Part shown: piece after piece, positions 52,439-61,569 of the stretch
How the letters are laid out: the number at the start of each line of letters is the position of its first letter
How positions within the stretch are numbered: the stretch's first letter is position 1
Assembly (NCBI RefSeq): GCF_002116905.1
Contig: NZ_CP015118.1
Span: 3,410,001-3,474,000, forward strand
Direction of reading: 5' to 3'
Length of the DNA: 64,000 nucleotides
From: Piscinibacter gummiphilus
Lineage (GTDB): Bacteria > Pseudomonadota > Gammaproteobacteria > Burkholderiales > Burkholderiaceae_C
The notes under the pieces: model-generated
The model's input: only the letters and a program-made list of their open reading frames with translations
Told to the model about the DNA's origin: nothing
Database searches by the model: none
Program-made: the position numbers and the translations under genes

Positions 52439-52884
52439 ACTGTTTGAACGAACTTCACTTTCATGACGAATCACCCTTTTCCAGCGCATTGATCGAGCAG
52501 TCATAGCCGCACCGAGAAGGCTGGTCGATGCCGCACGCTATGGCGGCCGGCGCGGCCACTCCAGCTCGCCGCGCGCCGGAGGCTACGGCGCGGTCGGCCT
52601 GTGGGCCAACGTCGACACCAGCGATGCGGCGGTGGTGCTGATCGCCATGCGTCGAAGACGCACAAGGCGTGGACAACATCCACGAGGCTTGCTGCGCACC
52701 GCCGCCCGGCGGGCCGTGGGCGCGTTCGACGGCTGGCGCCCTGGCAGCGGCCTGTTGCCTGCGAGGTCTTTTCTTGCAGGCGGGAAGGAGTCGGCAAAAA
52801 TGCTGCAGTGCATCATCGTGCACACCCTGGACTTCGCCGCCGCATCACGAGTGCGACCCGTGCCCTCTCTGCGAGACCTGCCCC
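52439..52884. other. Gap without a recognisable gene
   Basis: About 450 bp between the ars promoter and the next likely gene. Short open frames exist on both strands, but none has a convincing ribosome site or recognisable domain. Plus-strand codons just before 52885 would encode a Cys-rich run (HECDPCPLCETCP) in frame with the next gene, which could be a longer N-terminus or chance. I see no RNA gene or mobile element. Confidence 0.5.
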
Positions 52885-53415
52885 ATGAACTTCCGGACCT
52901 CTCTGGCGGCCGTGAAGCTTCTCTTTCGAAGCATGGATGCGGTGCGCGACATTCCCGAGCGTGCCAGCGACCTTCGGCAGCGAGCGCTGGCCCTTCGAGA
53001 TCCCGCGGTCCCCATGGACCGTTCGCGTGAGCCCACGCTCCTCCCCTCCGCCGAAGACGACCAGGCCGACTACGTCGCCCTGCTGGGCCTCACGAACGAC
53101 GATCCGCCGGCGGTCTTCTCCAACGGCATGGCCCTCCTCTCGAACCGCGCGGCCAGGCTCGCCGCTCGCACGGGACTGAGTCCGCGCAGGGCTTTCGTGA
53201 GGCTGCTGGACGATCTCAAGGACGCCGGCCACCTCGACTTCGAGGCCTATGCCTTGCTGCGCGACCTCGCCAGCCTCGCGTCGGATGCGCTTCGGGCGCC
53301 GCCCGAGCACATCACGCGGACGGCTGCGCTCGACGTCGCACTGGCGGTACGCGGTGCCCATCGTCTTCTCGCGCGGCTGATCGCCGCGGAGCCGGACAAG
53401 GCCCGCCGCGGTTGA
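52885..53415 (+). CDS. Hypothetical protein, 176 residues
   Basis: I do not recognise it. It is helical and soluble: an N-terminal region NFRTSLAAVKLLFRSMDAVRD, a Pro/Asp linker near residue 50, then repeated Ala/Leu-rich helices (NRAARLAARTGLSPRRAFVRL, ALLRDLASLASDAL). The frame extends upstream to an ATG at 52669 through a Cys-rich segment; the ATG at 52885 is chosen because composition changes there, but no strong ribosome site marks either. It lies next to the ars operon and is convergent with a DUF1254 gene. Confidence 0.5.
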   Translation: MNFRTSLAAVKLLFRSMDAVRDIPERASDLRQRALALRDPAVPMDRSREPTLLPSAEDDQADYVALLGLTNDDPPAVFSNGMALLSNRAARLAARTGLSPRRAFVRLLDDLKDAGHLDFEAYALLRDLASLASDALRAPPEHITRTAALDVALAVRGAHRLLARLIAAEPDKARRG

Positions 53416-53461
53416 AGTCCCCACGCCCGCCCGAGGGCACCGGATGGAAGCGCCCGCAGCG

Positions 53462-54934
53462 TCAGTCCACGGCCACGAAGTCCGGCAGCTTGAACGTCCT
53501 GTCGTTGAACTCCGCCGTCGGCCCGTACAGGCGCATCGCCGGCAGCGGACGCGCCCCCGCGGTCGGGATCCAGTTGGACTCCAGCCCCGCCGGCGCTTTC
53601 GGCCCCACGTAGATCGTCACGCCGCCATCGCTGTTCTTCGTCATCTTGTCCAGGTCGTAGGAAGACAGCGTGGTGCGGTTCGTGTCGCTGTAGATGAACG
53701 ACATGGTCGCGCGGTTGTAGACGGTCAGGGCCCAGAACTGCTTGACGGGCATCCGGGCGGGCACGTCGAGCTTGTACAGCTTGCCGGCCTCCAGCAGCTT
53801 GCCGTCCCGGTCGGCCATCGCCATCATGTACTGCGTGGCCGGCGTGTCGCTCAACTCCTTCGGCATGAAGGTGCACCAGAAGTACTCGGCCGCGCGGTCG
53901 ATCAGGTCGATGCGCTCGTCGTCGGTGAACGTGAAGCGCCGGTTCCGATCGGTCATGAGCAGCGAGGCGTAGTGCCGGTCGGGCCAGTAGAGCCGGTCCT
54001 TCGGGATGTGGTCGAACCATTGCTGGAGATAGAACCACGCGTCGATGGCCGCCTGGCGCATCGCCCGCTTCGTGGTGTCGTCGGGCGCGAACGGTTTGCC
54101 CTTCTCGATGCCCAGCGACGCCAGCATTCCCATCATCACCTTGTCCTGCGGGTAGACGGGTTCCACGCTCATGACGGCGTGCAGATCATCGAAGTGTCGT
54201 TCGTCGTAGTACGGCAGCGTGGGGTACCGCTTGCCCAGCGACAACGGGTCGATGAAACGCTGCGCAGGGGGCTTCGCGGCTTCGGACAAGTAGTACATCC
54301 GCAGCTTCTTCGCATACTGGTAGGCGTCCGCCACGGTCTTGCCGGGCGCCGGCACCGACCGCAGCGCCAACCCGATGCGATAGTTCGGCGATGCGACGTG
54401 GAGGTAGCCCTTCGGAACCTTGCCCCGGTACCCCGGCGGGGTGAAGAGGACCTTGCCGCCCTTGCCCTTGTCGATGCCGGACGGCCCCACGTCCGCGATC
54501 GTGAACTGCCACGCGTCGACGACCTGCCCGTAGACGCTGCCCTGCGCGCCCGCGGCCGGCACCTCGAGCACCACCGGTCCCTTGCGAAGATCGGTGAACG
54601 AGGCGATGTACGGCGTGGTGCTGTTCGCGGTGATGGCTTCGAGCGTCGGCGTGGCGGTGCCCGAGTAGGAAATGATGTCGTTGTCCTTCAAGCCCAGCTC
54701 CTGGACCGCGCCACGCCGGAAGCTGTAGATCGCGATGGCCGGCATGTTCCACAGCACGGCCTCGAAGGCGCGCTGGTACTTGATCTGGTAGTCGAAGTCC
54801 TTGACGGAGGGGGTCGACCCCGGTGGCGGCTGCCCGCCGTTGGGCAGCTTGCCGTCCTGGGCGAGGCAGCCGGTCGCTGAAAGAAAGGCCACCACGAATC
54901 CCACGACCATGGTGAATCGATGTGTCGAGCGCAT
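53462..54934 (-). CDS. DUF1254/DUF1214 exported protein
   Basis: A 490-residue secreted protein with a signal segment ending near TGCLAQ (a possible lipobox Cys). The DUF1254 part (YQRAFEAVLWNMPAIAIYSFRRG, NSTTPYIASFTDLRKGPVV) is followed by a DUF1214 part (MPVKQFWALTVYNRATMSFI, NWIPTAG). The family is common in soil bacteria and its function is not established. It is third in a three-gene operon that starts with a second DUF1254 gene. Confidence 0.9.
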   Translation of the reverse strand: MRSTHRFTMVVGFVVAFLSATGCLAQDGKLPNGGQPPPGSTPSVKDFDYQIKYQRAFEAVLWNMPAIAIYSFRRGAVQELGLKDNDIISYSGTATPTLEAITANSTTPYIASFTDLRKGPVVLEVPAAGAQGSVYGQVVDAWQFTIADVGPSGIDKGKGGKVLFTPPGYRGKVPKGYLHVASPNYRIGLALRSVPAPGKTVADAYQYAKKLRMYYLSEAAKPPAQRFIDPLSLGKRYPTLPYYDERHFDDLHAVMSVEPVYPQDKVMMGMLASLGIEKGKPFAPDDTTKRAMRQAAIDAWFYLQQWFDHIPKDRLYWPDRHYASLLMTDRNRRFTFTDDERIDLIDRAAEYFWCTFMPKELSDTPATQYMMAMADRDGKLLEAGKLYKLDVPARMPVKQFWALTVYNRATMSFIYSDTNRTTLSSYDLDKMTKNSDGGVTIYVGPKAPAGLESNWIPTAGARPLPAMRLYGPTAEFNDRTFKLPDFVAVD

Positions 54935-54982
54935 CTTCCAACTCCGGTTGACGGGGACCTGCCTCTTCGCGGTGACCCATTG

Positions 54983-55777
54983 CTACTTCGGGAACAGGAA
55001 CGTGACGAGCAGGCGCGCGCCCCAGCCGTGCGGCCCGGACTCCGGACCGTCGGCCCAGTAGCGCGCGCCCACGCCGAGGCTGACCGGTTGGCCACCGAAC
55101 TTCACGAGCTTGGAGACGACCAGGTTGACGGGCACCGCCCACTGCTCGTTCTTCCAGTCGTAGGTCGATTCGGTGTTGAGCAGGAAGGTCCATGCATGGG
55201 GCGTCGTGTAGGACACGAAGGGCTGCAGGAACGTGCTGCTCACGTCCTGCCGGGAGTCCACGCCGCCGAACCCCCAGATGTGGTTCGCCAGCGCGCCCAG
55301 GGTCCACGGGCCGTCCTGCTTCAGGAGCACGCCGGTCGGTCCGAGCCCCCACTTGCGTGCACTCAGCAGCGGGTCGGTGCCCGTGGGCAGCAGCAACACC
55401 GGGCCGACACCCCAGATCAATCCGCCGGCCGTCGGCGCCTTGGGAGAGAAGAAGAAGCTCTGCGTGGTATCACCCAGGCCCGACTGGCTCGTCCCCGGAG
55501 TGACGTCCTTCTGGTCGACGAGGGGCAGGATGGTCCGGGAGATGACGTTCCATTCGGCGTTGAGCGAGATCGGCACCACCGGCTGGACGTTGAGGTAGGT
55601 CTTGTGCCCCTGTCGGCCGGGTCCGAAGTCCTGGTCGTGGTTCAACTGGAACGGCACGCTGATCAGCGCCGCCACGGGGTTGCTCAGTTTCTTGGCGAGG
55701 TCCTGGGCGTCCTGGGCAGAGGCGGACGAAACACAGGCGACGCCGAGGGCCGCAAGAAGCGAGGAGAGCTTGTGCAT
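54983..55777 (-). CDS. Outer-membrane transporter-like protein
   Basis: A 264-residue protein with a Sec signal (ending SSASAQD) and alternating beta-strand patterns, including LNVQPVVPISLNAEWNVISR, FFFSPKAP, GVGPVLLLPTGTD and a C-terminal RLLVTFLFPK. The layout resembles the 'transporter'/MetA-pathway phenol-degradation-type outer-membrane barrel family. A GGAGGGG ribosome site supports the ATG. It lies between two DUF1254 genes in one operon, so the three probably act together in the envelope. Confidence 0.78.
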   Translation of the reverse strand: MHKLSSLLAALGVACVSSASAQDAQDLAKKLSNPVAALISVPFQLNHDQDFGPGRQGHKTYLNVQPVVPISLNAEWNVISRTILPLVDQKDVTPGTSQSGLGDTTQSFFFSPKAPTAGGLIWGVGPVLLLPTGTDPLLSARKWGLGPTGVLLKQDGPWTLGALANHIWGFGGVDSRQDVSSTFLQPFVSYTTPHAWTFLLNTESTYDWKNEQWAVPVNLVVSKLVKFGGQPVSLGVGARYWADGPESGPHGWGARLLVTFLFPK

Positions 55778-55790
55778 CTGGCCCCTCCGT

Positions 55791-57212
55791 TCAAGGCACC
55801 GCATCGACTTGCGGCAGCGGCCACTGCCCATCGAGCAGCCCGCGCTGCGGCTGGTACAGGCGCAGGATCATGTAGAAGCCGCCCGCAGGCGTCGGCACCC
55901 AGTTGGACGTGTCGACCGGCCTGTCGTGCTGGAGCGCCAGTGTGAACGAACCATTCGGCCCGCGCACGAGCCCTGGCGTGCCGGACCCGAACTTGTAGCG
56001 CTGGATCGGGTTCTCGACCAGCATCTTGTCGTCGGCGTTGTAGATCGTGAGCGACCAGAACGCATCGACGGGCGGGTCCGAAGAGAAGCTCACCGTGTAC
56101 TTCTTCGCGCCGGTCAGCGGCTGGCCCTTGCTGTCGGTGTACCGGATGGGGTACATGGCTTCCCGCTCACCCTGGCCGCCGAGGTACGGGCCAGCCACCG
56201 CCGCGCGAAGCGGGTAGTTGTAGCCGAAGCTGTCCAGGCCCTTCACCCAGTTCCAGCCGTTGCGCACCTCGGACGTGCCGATCACCGATGCCACCGCCAC
56301 CGTTGGCGCGTCCTGCATGGCACGACGCATGCCGCGCAGGGTGGGCTCGCTGAGCTTGCCCGGGTCGAAACCCTTGTCGGTCAGGCCGATGCGGGCGAAC
56401 TGCCCAAACAAGGCCATGTCCTGCGGGCGGACCGGGTTGTCCTTCAGCACCGCGGCCAGCTGGGTGAAGAGCCCGAACTCGTTGCCCTGGATGTCGGGCA
56501 GCGGTGCCAGGGTCTTCAGCGGGCTCGGCTTGCCATCGAGCCGCTTGACCGAGAACCCGTGGGTGAGCGTGACGACCGGTTTCGGATCCTCGCTGGCCTT
56601 CACCTCCAGGCGCCCCCAGAGCCAGACCTTGCTGGTCGAGACGTCGAGACGGCGGGCATCCTTCGGCAGCCGGCCTTTCCAGCCCGGCGGGACCAGCACG
56701 AACTTGCCCGCCCGGGTCCCGGTCACTCGCCGCCCGACGTAGTGTTCGAGTTCCTGCCACATGCTGAACACATCGACGACGTAGTAGCGGCCGTGGGTGT
56801 CGGGCACGGTCAGCACGTAGGGCTGATCGAGCACGAGCACGGTGCTGGTGTAGAGGGTGTCGTTGTTGGCGGTGGGCATGTCCCGGGCCGCTGGTGTGGC
56901 GAGCTGGGTCGCCCAGCCCATCTGGTTGAGCGGCGCCCTGTAGCTCGTCGGCGGCCGCGGTGACTGCACCTCGATGTACTCGCGCATCACGCGTTCCATC
57001 CGGACCAGCGGGTATCCCCAGTTGTAGGCCAGCACGGCCAGCGAGTACGCATCTGCCTCGCTGCCCTTCTCGACCACGTCGGGTGTCGATCCGAGTGTCA
57101 GGATGGGATCTTCGTACGCGGGCCCCGCCCATGCGACCGCCGACGACAGCGCAAGCAAAAGAAGCGCGCACCGGGAACGGAAGAGACAGACACCTTCGAG
57201 CCACTTGAGCAT
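55791..57212 (-). CDS. DUF1254/DUF1214 exported protein (paralogue)
   Basis: A 473-residue secreted protein, signal ending AVAWAGPAYE. DUF1254 features are LAYNWGYPLVRMERVM, NNDTLYTSTVLVLDQPYVL and DTHGRYYVVDVFSMW; DUF1214 features are PVDAFWSLTIYNADDKML and SNWVPTPAGGFYMILRLYQP. The start MLKWLEGVCLF is supported by AAGGA. It is the first gene of the operon and clearly a paralogue, not a copy, of the gene at 53.5-54.9 kb. Confidence 0.9.
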   Translation of the reverse strand: MLKWLEGVCLFRSRCALLLLALSSAVAWAGPAYEDPILTLGSTPDVVEKGSEADAYSLAVLAYNWGYPLVRMERVMREYIEVQSPRPPTSYRAPLNQMGWATQLATPAARDMPTANNDTLYTSTVLVLDQPYVLTVPDTHGRYYVVDVFSMWQELEHYVGRRVTGTRAGKFVLVPPGWKGRLPKDARRLDVSTSKVWLWGRLEVKASEDPKPVVTLTHGFSVKRLDGKPSPLKTLAPLPDIQGNEFGLFTQLAAVLKDNPVRPQDMALFGQFARIGLTDKGFDPGKLSEPTLRGMRRAMQDAPTVAVASVIGTSEVRNGWNWVKGLDSFGYNYPLRAAVAGPYLGGQGEREAMYPIRYTDSKGQPLTGAKKYTVSFSSDPPVDAFWSLTIYNADDKMLVENPIQRYKFGSGTPGLVRGPNGSFTLALQHDRPVDTSNWVPTPAGGFYMILRLYQPQRGLLDGQWPLPQVDAVP

Positions 57213-57434
57213 TTCGCCGTTCCTTTGGTCGAACGCCACATGCCCATGACCATCTGGTCCCTTCGGCCCGGATGAAAACCTTCGCCATGCGTCGTTTCGA
57301 CGGATCATGCCGACGACGAAACGCGACCGCCATTGCACCTTGGTGCAGATCGAATGTGCCGAAGTTGCCGGCTGGTTGCAGGAGGCTCAACAGGCCTTGG
57401 CGAAGGACCGCGCCGCCTCGGGCGCCAGGCAACG

Positions 57435-57472
57435 AAAAAAGGCACTCAGCTTTTTGAGCTGAGTGCCTTTTC
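57435..57472. terminator. Strong bidirectional rho-independent terminator
   Basis: An 11-bp perfect stem GGCACTCAGCT/AGCTGAGTGCC with a 5-base loop is flanked by six A on one side and four T on the other, so it works as a hairpin plus U-run on both strands. On the minus strand it lies 13 bp beyond the tRNA CCA end and most likely ends the tRNA transcript. Confidence 0.9.
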
Positions 57473-57485
57473 TTCCTACCGTCTG

Positions 57486-57562
57486 TGGTAGGCGCGATTG
57501 GACTCGAACCAACGACCCCCACCATGTCAAGGTGGTGCTCTAACCAGCTGAGCTACGCGCCT
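57486..57562 (-). tRNA. tRNA-Val (anticodon GAC)
   Basis: The minus strand folds as a standard cloverleaf of 77 bases including an encoded CCA: acceptor AGGCGCG/CGCGCCT, D stem GCTC/GAGC, anticodon stem CCACC/GGTGG with loop TTGACAT (anticodon GAC), and T arm GTTGG-TTCGAGT-CCAAT. The GAC anticodon reads valine codons GUC and GUU. A strong terminator follows. No direct repeat or integrase nearby suggests use as an attachment site. Confidence 0.97.
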
Positions 57563-57593
57563 GCAAGACCACGACTATAGCACCCTTTTTGGG

Positions 57594-59837
57594 TCACCGT
57601 CTACGGGCAGATCGAACTCCTTCGATTTTTCCAACGAGACCCAGCACGTGGTTCAGTCTCGCGGAGTCCGCGACCTCGACCGTGAAGCTCATGCGTGCCG
57701 TGCTGCCGCGCAGGTCGCGGGCCGATTGGGTGTTCACGTTGGTGACGTTCATGCGCTCCTTCGTGAACACCTCGGAGATGTCGCGCAGCAGGCCCTGGCG
57801 GTCGGCCGCCTCGACCTGCACGTCCACGGGATACACCACCGCCTTGTCGCTGCGCGGGATGCCCCACTCCACCGCGATCACGCGTTCGGGCACGCGCTGG
57901 CCCATCTCGCGGAAGTTGGTGCAGTCGGCGCGGTGGATGGCCACGCCGCGGCCGCGCGTGACGTAGCCGCCGATGGCGTCGGGCGGCGCGGGACGGCAGC
58001 AGCGCGCGAGGTTGGTCAGCAGCGATTCGAGGCCCACCACGAGCACGCCACCCTTCGGCGCCTCGCCGTCGGGGCGCGAGCGGCGCTGAGCGATGACCTC
58101 GTCGGGATCGGGTGCGGCCTCGGGCGGGCGCAGCAGCGTCTCGATGTTGCGCAGCGAGTACTCGTCCTTGCCGATCACCTCGAACAGCGCGTCGGCCTGG
58201 CGGAAGCCCAGCTGCGTGGCGATGTCGTCGAGCTTCACCGCGGTCTTGCCTTCGCGCTGCAGCAGTTTCTCCACGGCCTCGCGGCCGCGGGCGATGGTGT
58301 GCTGCTGGGCCAGCGCGTTGAACCACGCCCGCACCTTTGCCCGCGAGCGGTGGCTCTGCAGGTAGTTCAGCTCGGGGTTCAGCCAGTCCATCGACGGGCC
58401 GCCCTCCTTCACCGAGATGATCTCGACGGTCTGGCCGCTCTGCAGCGGTGTGTTGAGCGGCACCATCGTGCCGTCCACCTTCGCGCCGCGGCAGCGGTGG
58501 CCGAGGTCGGTGTGCACCGAGTAGGCGAAGTCGATGGGCGTGGCATCCACCGGCAGCTCGACCACCGAAGCCTGCGGCGTGAAGACGTAGATGCGGTCGT
58601 CGAAGACGGCGTCGGCGCTCGGGGCGTCGCCGCCGCCCGCGAAGTCTCTCTCCCATGCGAGCAGCTGGCGCAGCACGGTCTTGCGCGCCTCGGCGATCTG
58701 GGCGTCGAAATCGCCCGCGGCGCTGACGCCGGCGTAGCCCTTGGTGCCCGCCTCCTTGTAGGCCCAGTGCGCGGCCACGCCGTGTTCGGCGTGGTCGTGC
58801 ATGGCCTGCGTGCGGATCTGCACCTCGACCGCGCGGTGCTGGTCGTCGTACACGACGGTGTGCAGCGACTGGTAGCCGTTGGGCTTGGGGCGCGCGATGT
58901 AGTCGTCGTACTCGCCCGGCACCGGCGTCCACAGCGCATGCACGTGGCTCAGCACCGCGTAGCAGTCGGGGATGTCGGGCACGATCACCCGCATCGCGCG
59001 CACGTCGAACACGCGCTCGAAGTCGAGGCCCTTGCCGCGCATCTTCTTCCAGATGCTGTAGATGTGCTTCGGGCGACCCTGCACCTCGGCGTGGATCTGG
59101 TGCTGGGCCAGCACCTCCTCGAGCCGCGTGCGGAAGCGCTCGATGCCCTGCTCGCGCTCCAGGCGCTTCTCGTCGAGCAGGCGCGCGACGGTCTTGTACT
59201 GCGCGGGCTCGGTGAAACGGAACGCGAGGTCCTCCAGCTCCCACTTGATCTGCCAGATGCCCAGGCGGTTGGCGAGCGGTGCGAACACCTGCATCGACTC
59301 CCGCGCGAGCGCCACCGGGCACTCGGTCTTGGTGCTGGCGAAGTGGCGCAGCGTCTGCAGCCGCGAGGCCAGGCGCAGCAGCACCACGCGCAGATCGCGC
59401 GAGAACGCGAGCAGCATCTTGCGCACGCGTTCGGTCTGCTCCGCGCGCTTCTCCTCGTGCACCTGGGCCTCGCGCGCGGCGCGCTGGATCTGCACCAGCT
59501 TGCGCGTGTGCATCACGAGGCCGGCGTACGACGGGCCGAAGGCCTTGCTGACGACCTCCTCGGGCTTGTTCAGGAAGTCGCCCGCGTAGACGAGGTAGGC
59601 CGCGGCGCGCATCGACGGCGCGGCACCGATGCCTTCGAGGATGGCCGCGACACCGTCGGCGTGGACGAGCGCGTCCTCGCCGGTGTCGAGCAGCTGGCCG
59701 CCGAGCAGCGGCTCGGCGAAGGCCCGGGCCCGCGCGAGCTGCGACTGTTCGGCGGACGTGGCTTCGCCATGCCTCTCGTCGGTCAGCTGGACGATGGGCG
59801 CGGCGGTCTGGGTGCGGTCCAGCAGTCCGGTCTTCAT
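57594..59837 (-). CDS. relA: RelA-type (p)ppGpp synthetase
   Basis: A 747-residue RelA/SpoT homologue. The N-terminal HD domain is degenerate: the first His (HADGVAAIL) is kept but the HD pair is replaced (AAAYLVYAGDF), so hydrolase activity should be absent. The synthetase domain has EYDDYIARPKPNGYQSLHT, the acidic ExDD type of monofunctional RelA. TGS (VFTPQASVVELPVDATPIDF), a zinc-finger-like region with CRPAPPDAIGG and HRADCTNF, and a C-terminal ACT domain follow. It makes the alarmone on starved ribosomes. It overlaps the following hydrolase gene by 4 bp. Confidence 0.95.
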   Translation of the reverse strand: MKTGLLDRTQTAAPIVQLTDERHGEATSAEQSQLARARAFAEPLLGGQLLDTGEDALVHADGVAAILEGIGAAPSMRAAAYLVYAGDFLNKPEEVVSKAFGPSYAGLVMHTRKLVQIQRAAREAQVHEEKRAEQTERVRKMLLAFSRDLRVVLLRLASRLQTLRHFASTKTECPVALARESMQVFAPLANRLGIWQIKWELEDLAFRFTEPAQYKTVARLLDEKRLEREQGIERFRTRLEEVLAQHQIHAEVQGRPKHIYSIWKKMRGKGLDFERVFDVRAMRVIVPDIPDCYAVLSHVHALWTPVPGEYDDYIARPKPNGYQSLHTVVYDDQHRAVEVQIRTQAMHDHAEHGVAAHWAYKEAGTKGYAGVSAAGDFDAQIAEARKTVLRQLLAWERDFAGGGDAPSADAVFDDRIYVFTPQASVVELPVDATPIDFAYSVHTDLGHRCRGAKVDGTMVPLNTPLQSGQTVEIISVKEGGPSMDWLNPELNYLQSHRSRAKVRAWFNALAQQHTIARGREAVEKLLQREGKTAVKLDDIATQLGFRQADALFEVIGKDEYSLRNIETLLRPPEAAPDPDEVIAQRRSRPDGEAPKGGVLVVGLESLLTNLARCCRPAPPDAIGGYVTRGRGVAIHRADCTNFREMGQRVPERVIAVEWGIPRSDKAVVYPVDVQVEAADRQGLLRDISEVFTKERMNVTNVNTQSARDLRGSTARMSFTVEVADSARLNHVLGLVGKIEGVRSARRR

Positions 59838-60700
59838 GCCGACAGGAGGAAGGTGCGCACGGCCCCGATCTGTTCGTCGTTGGTCAGCATGGGCGCGTGG
59901 CCGACGCCCGCGAATTCACGCAGTTCGGCGCGGGGACCGCGCTCGCCCATGGCGCGCGCGGACGCGGGCGACAGCAGGTCGGAATCGGCGCCGCGCAATA
60001 CGAGTGTGGGCGCGGTGATCTGGTCGTACATCGCCCACATCACCGCCTCGCCCGCCTTCGCGTTGGCCGGGGTCAGGTTCTTGAAGGCGACGGCGATGCT
60101 CGGGTCGTAGTGCAGCTTGAAGCCGGTGCCATCCGGGCGCAGCATGGGGCGCGTCAACGCGAGCCACTGCTCGGGCGTGTGCGGGCCGAACCCCTTCGAG
60201 ATGGCCCACAGCGCCTCGGCGGCCTCCTGCTCGGTCTCCCAGTGCGCCGGCTGGCCCAGGTACGTGCCGATGCGCGTGACGGCGTCGGCCTCGATGGCCG
60301 GGCCCACGTCGTTCAGCACCAGGCGGGTGATGGGTGAATGGCCCAGCGCGGCCACCACCATGCCGATGATGCCGCCCATGGACGTGCCCACCCAGTGCAC
60401 CTCGGGCACGTTCAGCCGGGCGATGAGCGCGACCATGTCGGCCGCGTACAGCGGCACCTGGTAGCCGTTGGGATCGGGCAGCCAGTCGGAGTGGCCGCGG
60501 CCGAACACGTCGGGGGCCACCACGCGGTACTGGTCCTTCATGGCCTGGGCGAAGGCGTCGAAGTCGCGCCCCTGGCGGGAGAGGCCGTGCACGCAGACGA
60601 GCACGCGGGGGTTGGCCGGGTCGCCCCACTCCCAGTAGGCCATGCGCTGGACCGCACGCCCGCGGAGGACGGGGACGTGGTGAAGGCGCGGTTCGTGCAT
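59834..60700 (-). CDS. Alpha/beta hydrolase
   Basis: A 288-residue alpha/beta hydrolase: oxyanion region VCVHGLSRQGRDF, nucleophile elbow VGTSMGGIIGM (Ser), acid in LRGADSDLLS and His in FAGVGHAPML, a complete triad. There is no signal peptide. It is the upstream partner of relA (overlap 4 bp, same strand) and so is probably cotranscribed with it. Substrate is unknown; the family includes esterases, lactonases and meta-cleavage hydrolases. Confidence 0.9.
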   Translation of the reverse strand: MHEPRLHHVPVLRGRAVQRMAYWEWGDPANPRVLVCVHGLSRQGRDFDAFAQAMKDQYRVVAPDVFGRGHSDWLPDPNGYQVPLYAADMVALIARLNVPEVHWVGTSMGGIIGMVVAALGHSPITRLVLNDVGPAIEADAVTRIGTYLGQPAHWETEQEAAEALWAISKGFGPHTPEQWLALTRPMLRPDGTGFKLHYDPSIAVAFKNLTPANAKAGEAVMWAMYDQITAPTLVLRGADSDLLSPASARAMGERGPRAELREFAGVGHAPMLTNDEQIGAVRTFLLSA

Positions 60701-60797
60701 GCTGATTCCTGTCTTGTTCCGAAGCCCGCCGTGCACACGAAGTTCACGAGGGGCCGACATAATGTCCCGCACTGTATCAACCCCCAGGAGAATCTTC

Positions 60798-61568
60798 ATG
60801 CTGAAAGGGAAAACCGCCCTCGTCACGGGCTCCACCAGCGGCATCGGCCTCGGCATCGCGCTGACGCTCGCGAAACAGGGCGCCAACGTGGTGCTGAACG
60901 GTTTCGGGGCGTTCGAGGCGGCGCGCGACGAGGTGGCGGCCGCCGGCGTGAAGGTGGGCTACCACGGGGCGGACATGAGCAAGCCCGGCGAGATCGCCGA
61001 GATGATCGAGTATGCGAAGAAGGACTTCGACGGCGTCGACATCCTCGTCAACAACGCCGGCATCCAGCACGTGGCCAACGTCGAGGACTTCCCCGTCGAG
61101 AAGTGGGACGCGATCATCGCGATCAACCTCACATCGGCCTTCCACACCACCCGCCTGGCACTGCCCGGCATGAAGGCGCGCAACTGGGGGCGCGTGATCA
61201 ACGTGGCGTCGGCGCACGGGCTCGTGGCCTCGGCGCAGAAGTCGGCCTACGTGGCATCGAAACACGGCATCGTGGGCTTCACGAAGGCCGTGGCGCTCGA
61301 GACGGCCACCACCGGCATCACGGTCAACGCCATCTGCCCGGGCTGGGTGCTGACCCCGCTCGTGCAGAAGCAGATCGATGACCGCGCCGCGCGCGAGAGC
61401 ATCCCGGTCGAGCAGGCGAACCGCGAGCTGCTCCAGGAGAAGCAGCCCTCGCTGCAGTTCGTGACGCCGCAGCAGCTGGGCGAACTGGCGGTGTTCCTGA
61501 GCTCGCCGGCCGCCGACCAGATCCGCGGCGTGGCCTGGAACGTGGACGGCGGCTGGGTGGCTCAGTAA
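60798..61568 (+). CDS. bdhA: 3-hydroxybutyrate dehydrogenase
   Basis: A 256-residue SDR closely matching D-3-hydroxybutyrate dehydrogenase. It starts KGKTALVTGSTSGIGLGIA; the NNAGIQHV segment, the catalytic NVASAHGLVASAQKSAYVASK and the substrate-lid region CPGWVLTPLVQKQI follow, with a family-typical ending VDGGWVAQ. It interconverts 3-hydroxybutyrate and acetoacetate, a step of PHB breakdown. CAGGAG precedes the ATG. It is divergent from the hydrolase/relA pair. Confidence 0.93.
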   Translation: MLKGKTALVTGSTSGIGLGIALTLAKQGANVVLNGFGAFEAARDEVAAAGVKVGYHGADMSKPGEIAEMIEYAKKDFDGVDILVNNAGIQHVANVEDFPVEKWDAIIAINLTSAFHTTRLALPGMKARNWGRVINVASAHGLVASAQKSAYVASKHGIVGFTKAVALETATTGITVNAICPGWVLTPLVQKQIDDRAARESIPVEQANRELLQEKQPSLQFVTPQQLGELAVFLSSPAADQIRGVAWNVDGGWVAQ

Positions 61569-61569
61569 C

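Noticed and set aside
57486..57562. tRNA-Val as an integration site of a genomic island
   Set aside because: No integrase, no direct repeat of the tRNA 3' end and no change of base composition were seen on either side.
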